A stretch of 64,000 nt of DNA from Brevundimonas alba (GTDB lineage Bacteria; Pseudomonadota; Alphaproteobacteria; Caulobacterales; Caulobacteraceae): the NCBI RefSeq assembly GCF_011927945.1, contig NZ_JAATJM010000001.1:1931501-1995500 (forward strand). The letters run 5' to 3'. Position numbers and translations under genes: made by a program. Of the stretch, positions 36,001 through 43,252 are shown piece after piece; the first letter of the stretch is position 1; the number at the start of each line of letters is the position of its first letter. The notes beneath the pieces were generated by a model that was not told where the DNA came from, made no database searches, and worked only from the letters and a program-made list of their open reading frames with translations.

Positions 36001-37239
36001 ATTGACGTTCGAGATCGACGCGCTGGACGGACTGGTGGCGCTCTCGGAGAAGCCCTGCTGGTCCGTGTAGCTCACGACAACCCGGACCACGCCGCCGACG
36101 TCGGCGTCGCCGAGGGTGTAGGTCGACTGGTCCGCGCCGACGTTGGAGAAGCCCAGTCCCACGTTGCGCTGCCACTGGTAGTGCAGGGTCCCGAGGCCGT
36201 CGACGTCGGCCAGCGTCGAGACGGCGGTCAGGAGCTGGTCCTCGGTCGGCGTCCCGGTGATCGACGCCCCGCCGGTATGGGGGTCGTTGACGGCCGAGAT
36301 CGAGGCGGTGCCGGAGCTGGAGGCGGACTCCGCCGTGCCATGGCCGTCGGTGTAGCTGATGATGACGCGAACCACTCCGCCCACGTCCCCGTCGCCGAGC
36401 GTGTAGGTCGACTGGTCCGCGCCGACGTTGACGAAGCCGAGGCCGACGTTGTGCTGCCACTGATAGTGCAGGGTTCCGAGGCCGTCCGGGTCGGCCATGG
36501 TCGAGACCGCGGTCAGAACCTGGTTCTCGGTCGGTGTGCCCGTGATCGAGGCGCCGCCTGAGTGCGGATCATTGACGTTGGAGATCGGAATGGTGGCGGC
36601 GCTGGTGGCGGACTCGGCCGTGCCCTGCTGATCGACGTAGCTGATGACAACGCGGACCGTCCCGCCGACATCCGCGTCGCCGAGGACGTAGGTGGCCTGG
36701 TCGAGACCGACATTGACGAAGCCGGCTCCGGCGTTCCGCTGCCACTGGTAGTGAAGCGTGCCGAGACCGTCGACGTCGGCGAGCGTGGAGACCGCCGTGA
36801 GCGTCTGGTTCTCGACACGGACGCCCGAGACCGAGGCGCCGCCGGTGTGGGGATCGTTGATGTTGGAGATCGAGGCGGTTGACGCGCTGGTGGCGGACTC
36901 CGGCGCGCCGTTGCCGTCGGTGTAGCTGACGATCACACGCACGATGCCGCCGACGTCTCCGTCGCCCAGCGTGTAGGTCGCCTGGTCCGCACCGACGTTG
37001 ACGAAGCCCGAGCCGACGTTGTGCTGCCACTGGTAGTGGAGGGTCCCAAGGCCGTCGGCGTCGGCCATGGTGGAAACGGCCGTCAGGACCTGGTCCTCGG
37101 TGGCGGAGCCGGAGATGGCGACGCCGCCGGTATGGGGCGCGCTCGAGGGACCGGAGCCGGCGGCCGCCCCGAGGAGGATCTGCGCCTCCCGGCCGGCCGC
37201 GCGGTGGTCGGCGTTTCGGTCAGTCCGGATTGAACGCAT
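33001..37239 (-). CDS. Large RTX-type calcium-binding protein 1 with six Ig-like repeats
   Basis: 1412 residues, no Sec signal. After ~34 residues come six 95-residue Ig-like repeats (to about residue 605; motif LHYQWQRNVGSGFVNVG, then YTLGDADVGGVVRVVVSY). A cadherin/VCBS-like domain (about 610-720; APIAVNDAVSVNESAILSGS) follows, then RTX nonapeptides (GGxGxDxU, e.g. GGGGDDLIDGG) to about residue 1270, and a tail with four VLP motifs (QVLPTL, LVLPAL, LVLPDA, LVLPGA) ending in DWMIALDPDG. RTX repeats bind Ca2+ and mark type I secretion substrates; no type I exporter genes are in the window. ATG 37239 has AGGA upstream; an earlier start at 37296 lacks one. Likely a surface or secreted adhesin. 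Confidence 0.92.
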   Translation of the reverse strand: MRSIRTDRNADHRAAGREAQILLGAAAGSGPSSAPHTGGVAISGSATEDQVLTAVSTMADADGLGTLHYQWQHNVGSGFVNVGADQATYTLGDGDVGGIVRVIVSYTDGNGAPESATSASTASISNINDPHTGGASVSGVRVENQTLTAVSTLADVDGLGTLHYQWQRNAGAGFVNVGLDQATYVLGDADVGGTVRVVISYVDQQGTAESATSAATIPISNVNDPHSGGASITGTPTENQVLTAVSTMADPDGLGTLHYQWQHNVGLGFVNVGADQSTYTLGDGDVGGVVRVIISYTDGHGTAESASSSGTASISAVNDPHTGGASITGTPTEDQLLTAVSTLADVDGLGTLHYQWQRNVGLGFSNVGADQSTYTLGDADVGGVVRVVVSYTDQQGFSESATSPSSASISNVNDSPSGAPSITGTRTENQVLTADTGSLFDPDGLGTLHYQWQRNVGSGFVNAGADQPTYTLGDADVGGVVRVVVSYVDQQGTSEAVTSAATSTIANVNDPHTGGASITGTATEDQVLTAVSTMADVDGLGVLHYQWQRDTGSGFVNVGLDQATYTLGDADVGGIMRVVISYVDLNGGSESGTSPATAVIANVPDAPIAVNDAVSVNESAILSGSVFLNNGSGLDTDPDGPALSVSAVNGSGAAVGIQIALPSGALLKLNANGTFNYNPNGVFLFLPGPASGASNQTYADTFTYTLAGGGTATVTVTIQGQDSNGDYLLGTSGANILNGGIGDDVIDGGGGDDLIDGGDGIDSIYGGEGADTIHGGDGTEEDVHGEGGDDILYSGGEGHYYGEGGDDLIIAGLTDSVNEVLDGGSGIDTLDTRTWDGDYVIDMVSGATNYGEIYTTFENVITGGGNDTITGNAEANVIRTNLGNDTLNGAGGNDVLAGGAGVDVLNGDGGIDTADYSTAAAGVNAQLNANKSTNDGDGGTDTFTSIENLTGSAFNDTLIGDGGVNVLRGGLGTDTLLGLGGNDVLWGGAGALNALQGGAGDDTYVLEAADTVTEFVGDGTDTVDARINTYVLANNVENLIFGGVGNFAGTGNAAANVMSGGAGDDVLRGRGGADTMNGGGGLDTVDYTLAAAGATIRLDLQKATADGDGAIDTFTSIENAIGSNFNDTIFGTAGDNVIQGGNGTDVLLGLGGNDILMGGSGGAANQLQGGMGDDLYILDAFDTVVESAGEGVDTIQARVGTYTLGNNVENLIYTGPGKFVGNGNTMNNVLTGGALNDIFSGKGGNDTINGGLGTDEVQLRGVAANYTITAEGAGWRIVDSVAGRDGSTFVTSVEVLRFANNTTMTLTYAGPAPFEPVGKAFSAQVLPTLVHDGGLVLPALVDDQPLVLPDAEAFKIADEPLVLPGAEDDAPLLLALEARLDSHLAFIGDWMIALDPDGQLAGLPAYRENGWF
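35428..37137 (-). repeat. Six tandem 285-bp repeats encoding Ig-like domains
   Basis: Six consecutive in-frame units of about 95 codons, each starting near NDPHTGGASITGT and ending near TASISNVND. The units differ mainly in a few positions (TEDQ/TENQ, ADADG/ADVDG/ADPDG, HNVG/RNVG/RNAG), and the fifth has a small change (SPSGAPSITGTRTENQVLT, then GSLFDPDG). Strong similarity between units points to recent duplication or conversion. Confidence 0.92.
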
Positions 37240-37441
37240 GGTCGGGTCCTTCGCGGGGAGCGGGGACCAGGCAGCCACCGCAGTACCACCGCGCACATCG
37301 CGGCTCGGAACGCACGGCTACGGATACCTATCGATGTTACATAAGCACCACCCCGACCGGGGGTCCACTCCCCGCGGAGGGAAGGCAAGACGGGCGGTGC
37401 GGCCTTCGACCGCCGGCGATTGCGTCAGGAAGAACGGACGA

Positions 37442-37517
<76 letters not shown>

Positions 37518-37716
37518 GGACCATTCGTCGGGCAGGGCCTCGCAAGGTCCGTGCCGTCCCGCGCTGTTCCGGTCTGGGACCGGCCCCGGCGAGAGGGGGC
37601 GTTCCTAATGGCATTGCCTCTCGCGTGCAAGGGGATTTGCCGCTCCGTTCCGGTTTGTCGCAGGAGGGGCTAGGCTGTGCGGAATCAGCCGCCGGGGCGG
37701 CGAGGGGGAGACGATC

Positions 37717-39168
37717 ATGGCCTTCTGGAACCGCCGCCGCTCGATCGATGCGATGACGGCCCCGCACAGCGGGCCGGCGCTCAAGAAGACGCTGGGCTGG
37801 CCTCACCTGATGGCGTTGGGGGTGGGGGCCATCGTCGGCACCGGCATCCTGACGCTGATCGGCGTCGGAGCGGGGCTGGCGGGACCGGCGGTGATGGTCA
37901 GCTTCGCCATGGCCGGGCTGGTCTGCGCCTGCGCGGCCCTGGCCTATGCCGAGCTGTCGACGATGATGCCGACGGCGGGCAGCGCCTACACCTATTCCTA
38001 CGCGGTGCTCGGCGAGCTGATCGCCTGGATCGTGGGCTGGAGCCTGATCCTCGAATACTCGCTGGTGGTGTCGGCCGTGGCGGTCGGCTGGGCCGGCTAT
38101 GCAACGCCCTTCCTGCACGGCATCGGCATCGACCTGCCGCTGGCCCTGACAGCGGGGCCGCACGCGGGCGGGATCATCAACCTGCCGGCGGTCTTCATCA
38201 TCGGCGTGGTGACGGGTCTGCTGCTGCTCGGCACGCGCGAGAGCGCGACGGTCAATGTGGTACTGGTGCTGATCAAGATCGCGGCGCTGGCGGTGTTCGT
38301 CTTCATCGCCCTGCCGATGTTCGACGCCTCCCACTTCCAGCCCTTCATGCCCAACGGCTTCGGGTCGCCGCAGCTGCCGTTCATGGAGCAGATCACCGGC
38401 CATCCGGCGGTGGCGCAGACCGGGGTGATGGCGGCGGCGGCGATCATTTTCTTCGCCTTCTATGGCTTCGACGCTATCTCGACGGCGGCCGAGGAGACCA
38501 AGAAGCCCGAGCGCGATCTGGCTATCGGCATCGTGGGCTCCATGCTCGTCTGCACGGCCCTGTATCTGCTGGTGGCGGCGGCGGCGATCGGCGCGCGGCC
38601 GGTGTCGGAGTTCGCCTCCAGCACCGAACCGCTGTCGCTGATCCTGAGGGAGCTGGGCTCGCCGTGGGCGGCGCAGGTGGTGGCTGGAGCGGCGGTGATC
38701 GCCCTGCCGACCGTGCTGCTGGCCTTCCTGTTCGGCCAGAGCCGCATCTTCCTCGGCATGGCGCGTGACGGCCTGCTGCCGCGGCGGCTGGCCCATGTCT
38801 CGGTGCGGGGCGTGCCGGCGGTGGTGACGGTCTTCACCGCCGTGGTGGTGGCGGTTCTCGCCGGGCTGCTGCCGCTGGACGAGCTGGCCTCGCTGGCCAA
38901 TGCCGGGACGCTGTGCGCCTTCGCCGCCGTCGGCGTTTGCCTGATGGTGCTGCGGGTGCGCGATCCGGGCCGCAAACGGATGTTCAGGGCGCCGCTGTGG
39001 TGGCTGGTAGGGACGATCACCATCGTCGGCTGTCTGCTGTTCTTCTTCAGCCTGAGGCCCTTCACCCAGACCGCCTTCTTCATCTGGAACGGCATCGGTC
39101 TGGTCATCTACCTGGCCTGGTCGGCGTGGAACTCGCGTCTGGCCAAGGGCGAGGAGGCCGAGGGCTGA
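37717..39168 (+). CDS. APC superfamily amino acid permease
   Basis: 483 residues with about 12 membrane segments. The conserved first helix GVGAIVGTGILTLIGVGAG (about 36-54) and the stretch FFAFYGFDAISTAAEETKKP (about 248-267) are typical of cationic amino-acid transporter-like APC permeases (YfnA/CAT group). The substrate cannot be read from the sequence. ATG 37717 follows GAGGGGGAG. The TGA overlaps the ATG of the HPt gene, an odd pairing that suggests joint expression. Confidence 0.93.
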   Translation: MAFWNRRRSIDAMTAPHSGPALKKTLGWPHLMALGVGAIVGTGILTLIGVGAGLAGPAVMVSFAMAGLVCACAALAYAELSTMMPTAGSAYTYSYAVLGELIAWIVGWSLILEYSLVVSAVAVGWAGYATPFLHGIGIDLPLALTAGPHAGGIINLPAVFIIGVVTGLLLLGTRESATVNVVLVLIKIAALAVFVFIALPMFDASHFQPFMPNGFGSPQLPFMEQITGHPAVAQTGVMAAAAIIFFAFYGFDAISTAAEETKKPERDLAIGIVGSMLVCTALYLLVAAAAIGARPVSEFASSTEPLSLILRELGSPWAAQVVAGAAVIALPTVLLAFLFGQSRIFLGMARDGLLPRRLAHVSVRGVPAVVTVFTAVVVAVLAGLLPLDELASLANAGTLCAFAAVGVCLMVLRVRDPGRKRMFRAPLWWLVGTITIVGCLLFFFSLRPFTQTAFFIWNGIGLVIYLAWSAWNSRLAKGEEAEG

Positions 39169-39518
39169 TGGCCCGCCGGGATCTGTCCGGGGCGGTCGAC
39201 TTCGCCGTGCTGGAGCGGATGACCGGCGTGGACGACGCGGTCAGCGAGGAGGTGCTGGGCCTGTTCGCCCAGCAGGCGGCCCTGTGGTCGCCGATGCTGG
39301 ACGTGCGCGAGGACGGATGGCGGGACGGGGTGCATACGATCCGCGGGGCCGCGGCCGGGATCGGAGCCGGGGCGCTGGCCGAGGCCTGCGCGGCGGCCGA
39401 GGCGGCGGAAAAGGCGGATGCGCCGCCGCTGCTGGACCGGGTGCGGGACGCGCTGGACCTGGCGCTGGCCGACGTGGCGGCCTGGCGGCACGAGCTGATG
39501 CTGAAATCCCTGCGCTGA
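39168..39518 (+). CDS. HPt (histidine phosphotransfer) domain protein
   Basis: 116 residues, helical. The stretch VHTIRGAAAGIGAGALAEAC with His56 matches the HPt phospho-acceptor motif (HxLKGxxxxxG). Such small proteins pass phosphate between a hybrid kinase and a response regulator; no kinase or regulator partner is seen nearby. The ATG overlaps the permease stop, so the two proteins may be linked in function or only in expression. HPt assignment rests on this single motif and the helical character. Confidence 0.78.
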   Translation: MARRDLSGAVDFAVLERMTGVDDAVSEEVLGLFAQQAALWSPMLDVREDGWRDGVHTIRGAAAGIGAGALAEACAAAEAAEKADAPPLLDRVRDALDLALADVAAWRHELMLKSLR

Positions 39519-39531
39519 CGCCGGAGCCCCT

Positions 39532-39594
39532 TGGCACTGTTTTCGGAATTCGGCGTGCCAACAGTGCCACGGGCTCTGTTTTCACAGAGAAAAC
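39532..39594. repeat. Two stem-loops downstream of the HPt gene
   Basis: TGGCACTGTT (39532-39541) pairs perfectly with AACAGTGCCA (39560-39569) around an 18-base loop. Directly after it, GTTTTC (39578-39583) pairs with GAAAAC (39589-39594) around ACAGA. The first may be an operator or RNA element; neither has a clear T-tract, so neither is a standard terminator. Confidence 0.5.
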
Positions 39595-39714
39595 GGGGGA
39601 CGCTTGGCTCAGGCGTGCCAAACGGAGTTCACGGCCCCGAGGGGTTCGCGCCGACGATGTCAAAGACCATCGCAGCAGATGGCGGGGCGCGGTCGGCGCC
39701 GCAAGATGTGATGA

Positions 39715-39728
39715 GGAATATATTCCTT
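39715..39728. promoter_or_regulatory. 14-base perfect AT-rich palindrome
   Basis: AGGAATATATTCCT is a perfect palindrome lying nine bases past the stop of the leftward chorismate mutase gene. It stands out as AT-rich in a GC-rich region. It could be a protein-binding site or part of a terminator; nothing in the sequence decides. Confidence 0.35.
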
Positions 39729-39736
39729 ATGACCGC

Positions 39737-40102
39737 CTAGGTTCGCGTGCGGTCGAACGTCTCGAACTCGTGGGCGATACAGCGGTCGATGAGCAGGCGC
39801 CACACCGGCTCGGCGATGGCGGGCGAGAGGCCGGCGGGGCCGGCGGCGGCGAGCACCTTGCTCACCACGTCCTCGATGCGGGCGTCGTCATGGACGACCG
39901 AGCGGTCCGGCTTGATGCGGGCGGCGGCGTCCATATAGCGCTGGCGTTCGGCCAGCAGGGTGACGAGGGCGCGGTCGAGGGCGTCGACCCCCTGACGGAC
40001 CTCGGCCATCGACTGGCAGGCCTCGGGCGCGACGCGGGCGTCGATGGCGACCGTGACCGGCGCGTCATTCAGGTCAGCCGACAAAGGCGCGCTCCAGCAC
40101 AT
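39737..40102 (-). CDS. Chorismate mutase, AroQ/PchB type
   Basis: 121 residues by the ATG at 40102. The AroQ helical bundle starts at MAEVRQGVDALDRALVTLLA (about residue 32), with the conserved Arg in EVRQG, the Arg in LLAERQRYM, and the Lys in ARIKPD. It turns chorismate into prephenate; the short PchB-like form could also be an isochorismate pyruvate lyase. ATG 40102 lies inside the fpr gene (29-base overlap); an internal ATG at 40009 would give a 90-residue protein of the usual AroQ size, so the start is uncertain. Confidence 0.82.
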   Translation of the reverse strand: MCWSAPLSADLNDAPVTVAIDARVAPEACQSMAEVRQGVDALDRALVTLLAERQRYMDAAARIKPDRSVVHDDARIEDVVSKVLAAAGPAGLSPAIAEPVWRLLIDRCIAHEFETFDRTRT

Positions 40103-40889
40103 AGTCGCCGGGCTCGGCGTTCGAGCCCTCTTTCAGGCCAAAGGTCTCCAGCAGTTCGCCGGCTTCCTTGATCATGGCCATGGAGCCGCACAGCATCACC
40201 CGGTCGGTCTCGGGGGAGAAGCCGGCGGGGAGGCCGAGATCGGCGAAGACCTCTCCCGAGCGGATGCGGTCGGTGATGCGGCCCGGCGTTTCGAAGGCTT
40301 CGCGGGTGACCGTCGGATAATAGGTCAGCTGTGCCCGCGCCTCGTCGCCGATCAGGGGATCATCGTGGATTTCGGAGGTGAAGAAGTCCCGATAGCTGAG
40401 GTCGGCGACGTTGCGCACGGTGTGGCAGACGATGACCTGACCGAAACGGCTGTAGGTGTCGGGGTCGCGGGCGACGCTGAGCCAGGGCGCCAGGCCGGTG
40501 CCGGTGCCGATCAGCCAGAGGCGTTCGCCGCCAGTCAGGGCGTCCAGCACCAGGGTGCCGGTGGGCTTCTTGCCCATCAGGACCGTGTCGCCGGGCTGGA
40601 TCTTCTGCAGGCGGGAGGTGAGGGGGCCGTCCGGCACCTTGATCGACAGGAATTCCAGCGCCTCGTCCCAGCTGGGGCTGGCGATGGAATAGGCGCGGAG
40701 GACCGGCTTACCGCCGTCTTCGCCGGGCAGGCCGATCATCACGAACTCGCCCGAGCGGAAGCGGAAATCCTCGGGCCGGCGGATGCGGAAGCTGAACAAC
40801 TGGTCGGTCCAGTGATGGACCCACAGCACTTCCAGCTCGTGGAAGGGCGAGGCTTTGGCGGGCGGAGCGGTGACGGCGACGTCGGTCAT
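40074..40889 (-). CDS. fpr: Ferredoxin--NADP+ reductase
   Basis: 271 residues. The FAD-binding motif is RAYSIASPSW (about 65), and the NADP-binding loop is GTGTGLAPWLS (about 128). The C-terminal DRVMLCGSMAMIKEAGELL and the final YVLERAFVG are typical of bacterial FPR of the Rhodobacter/Azotobacter type. It exchanges electrons between NADPH and ferredoxin or flavodoxin and often aids oxidative stress defence. It is upstream of the chorismate mutase gene, which overlaps its end. It is divergent from the S9 peptidase gene across 104 bases. Confidence 0.95.
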   Translation of the reverse strand: MTDVAVTAPPAKASPFHELEVLWVHHWTDQLFSFRIRRPEDFRFRSGEFVMIGLPGEDGGKPVLRAYSIASPSWDEALEFLSIKVPDGPLTSRLQKIQPGDTVLMGKKPTGTLVLDALTGGERLWLIGTGTGLAPWLSVARDPDTYSRFGQVIVCHTVRNVADLSYRDFFTSEIHDDPLIGDEARAQLTYYPTVTREAFETPGRITDRIRSGEVFADLGLPAGFSPETDRVMLCGSMAMIKEAGELLETFGLKEGSNAEPGDYVLERAFVG

Positions 40890-40993
40890 TCGGGGCTTAT
40901 TAGGGGGCGGAAGCCGGAGGGGGAAGGGATGGGGTGTCGCGCGGGCCCAACAAGGGGATGACGGCGGCGGAATTCGCCTTTAGCGTCCCCTTC

Positions 40994-43252
40994 ATGCGCA
41001 ACATTCTCCTCGCCTCCACCCTGTTCCTTGCGGCCCAAACGCCGTTCTCCGCCGCAATGGCGCAAACGCCGGACCCGGCGGTCCTGACACCTGAGCGGGT
41101 GTTCGCCAATCCGTCCCTGTCCGGTCCGGTGGCCAAGGGCGTCAGCCTGTCGCCGGACGGCGAACTGGTCGCCTTCCTGCGCTCGCGCGAGGACGACGCG
41201 GACGTGCAGGACCTGTGGGCCGCGCCGACGGGCGAGGGCGAGCCGTTCAAGCTGATCGACGCGCGGGCGCTGGTCCCCGACGCGGGCGAACTGTCCGAGG
41301 CCGAGAAGGCCCGGCGCGAGCGGATGCGGATCAGCGCGCGCGGCGTGGTCGAATATTCGTGGGATGAGCAGGGCCGCTACATCCTGGCGCCGCTGGAAGG
41401 CGACGTCTTTCTGGCCGAGCGCGCGGGCGGGGCGGTGCGCCGCCTGACCGAGACCGAGGCGGACGAGATCGACGCCAAGGTGTCGCCGGAAGGCAATTTC
41501 GTCTCATGGGTGCGGGATCAGGATCTGGTCGTCTATGACCTCGCCAACGGCCGCGAGACGGAAGTGACGACAGACGGCGACGGCCTGATCAGCTGGGCCA
41601 CGGCCGAGTTCATCGCCCAGGAAGAGATGGACCGCGACACCGGCTACTGGTGGAGCCCCGACGAGCGCTACATCGCCCTGCAGCGGACCGATGAATCGAC
41701 GGTCGACATCGTGCCGCGGCTGGACATCACCGGCGGCGGCGCGACGGTGGTCGAGCAGCGCTATCCGCGCGCCGGCCGGCCCAACGCGGTGGTCGAGCTG
41801 TATGTGCATGACCGCCAGAGCGGCCGCCGCACCAAGGTCGATCTGGGCGAGAACACCGACATCTATCTGGCGCGGGTGAACTGGTCGGCGGACGGGCGGA
41901 CGCTCTATGTCCAACGCCAGTCGCGGGATCAGAAGACGCTGGACCTGCTGAGCGTCGATCCGGCGACGGGCGCGTCGAAGGTGATCGTGACCCAGCGCTC
42001 CGACGCCTGGGTGCCGCTGAGCAACGACTTCAAGGCGCTGGAGAACGGCGACTTCATCTGGTCGTCGGAAGAGTCCGGCTGGAAGCACCTGTATCTCTAC
42101 GCCCGTGACGGGCGCCGCCTGCGCGCGATCACGAGCGGGCGTTATCCCGTCAAGTCGTTGAACGGGGTCAACCAGCAGACAGGCGATGTCTTCTTCACTG
42201 CCTCGATGCGCGACGGGCGCGAGGCGCCGACTGAGCAGCAGCTGTTCCGCACCAGCCTGCGACGGACCATGCGGCCGGTCGCCGTGACGCCGGAAGGCGG
42301 ATGGTGGAGCGCCTCGGTCAACCGGACCGGCACCGCCTTCGTCGGCAACTACACCGATCTGGATACGCCGCCGCAGTCTGGCCTGTACCGCGCCGACGGG
42401 ACCTTCATCCGCTGGATCGAGGAGAACCGGCTGGACCAGAACCACCCCTATTATCCGTACCTGTCGCGGCGCGGCCAGGTGACGTTCGGTTCGATGCAGA
42501 GCCATGGCGAGACGCTGGTCTGGCAGATGACCACGCCTCCGGGCTTCGATCCGACGAAAACCTATCCGGTGGTCATGCAGGTCTATGGCGGCCCGTCCGG
42601 GGGCGGGGTCAAACAGGGCTGGCAGCCGGCCAGCAATCAACTGTTGACTGAGGCGGGCTACATCGTCTTCCGCCTCGACAACCGCGGCGAGGGCGACCGC
42701 TCGGCGGCGTTCAAGCAGGCGCTCTATCTGAAGATGGGACAACCTGAGATCGAGGATCAGGTTTTGGCCGCCGACTATCTGAGATCATTGCCTTTTGTGG
42801 ACGATGACCGCATCGCCATGATGGGCTGGTCCTATGGCGGATTCATGAGCCTGAGGGCCATCACCGAGCCCCGAATGGGCCTCGCCGCCGCCGCCGTGGG
42901 CGCGCCGCCGACCCGCTGGGACCTGTACGACACCCACTACACCGAGCGGTTCATGTCGACGCCGGAACTGAACCCGGAAGGCTACGCCGCCTCGGACGCC
43001 ATTCCGCGCCTGCCGAACATGACCGGGCGGATGCTGCTGATGCACGGCATGGCCGACGACAACGTCATCCTCGAGAATTCCACGCGGGTGATCGATGCGA
43101 TGGAAGCCGCCTCGCACCCCTTCGAACTGATGCTCTATCCCGGCCAGCGCCACGGCGTGCGGGGCAATGAAAGGCAGCTGCACCAATGGCGGACGTATCT
43201 CGACTTCTTCGACCGGACCATCGGTTCGCGGTCGCCCGCCGCACAGGACTGA
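40994..43252 (+). CDS. Secreted S9B peptidase (dipeptidyl-peptidase IV type)
   Basis: 752 residues. Signal peptide RNILLASTLFLAAQTPFSAA. An eight-blade propeller-like N-terminal domain holds the double Glu motif (FIAQEEMDRDTGYWW, about 215) that anchors the free N-terminus of substrates in DPP-IV. The catalytic Ser613 is in GWSYGGFM, the Asp in HGMADDNVI and the His in GQRHGVRG. It should cut X-Pro or X-Ala dipeptides from peptide ends in the periplasm. ATG 40994 is chosen because it begins the signal peptide; upstream in-frame starts add a hydrophilic stretch. Its end overlaps the amidase gene by 67 bases. Confidence 0.95.
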   Translation: MRNILLASTLFLAAQTPFSAAMAQTPDPAVLTPERVFANPSLSGPVAKGVSLSPDGELVAFLRSREDDADVQDLWAAPTGEGEPFKLIDARALVPDAGELSEAEKARRERMRISARGVVEYSWDEQGRYILAPLEGDVFLAERAGGAVRRLTETEADEIDAKVSPEGNFVSWVRDQDLVVYDLANGRETEVTTDGDGLISWATAEFIAQEEMDRDTGYWWSPDERYIALQRTDESTVDIVPRLDITGGGATVVEQRYPRAGRPNAVVELYVHDRQSGRRTKVDLGENTDIYLARVNWSADGRTLYVQRQSRDQKTLDLLSVDPATGASKVIVTQRSDAWVPLSNDFKALENGDFIWSSEESGWKHLYLYARDGRRLRAITSGRYPVKSLNGVNQQTGDVFFTASMRDGREAPTEQQLFRTSLRRTMRPVAVTPEGGWWSASVNRTGTAFVGNYTDLDTPPQSGLYRADGTFIRWIEENRLDQNHPYYPYLSRRGQVTFGSMQSHGETLVWQMTTPPGFDPTKTYPVVMQVYGGPSGGGVKQGWQPASNQLLTEAGYIVFRLDNRGEGDRSAAFKQALYLKMGQPEIEDQVLAADYLRSLPFVDDDRIAMMGWSYGGFMSLRAITEPRMGLAAAAVGAPPTRWDLYDTHYTERFMSTPELNPEGYAASDAIPRLPNMTGRMLLMHGMADDNVILENSTRVIDAMEAASHPFELMLYPGQRHGVRGNERQLHQWRTYLDFFDRTIGSRSPAAQD

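Noticed and set aside
33091-36561. 1156-codon open frame on the plus strand opposite RTX protein 1
   Set aside because: Its repeats are the complement of the Ig and RTX repeats of the real gene; the sense strand has clear domains and a ribosome site.
35428-37137. Regular repeats that could be taken for a CRISPR array
   Set aside because: The units are 285 bp, in frame and coding; no short repeat/spacer pattern and no cas genes are present.
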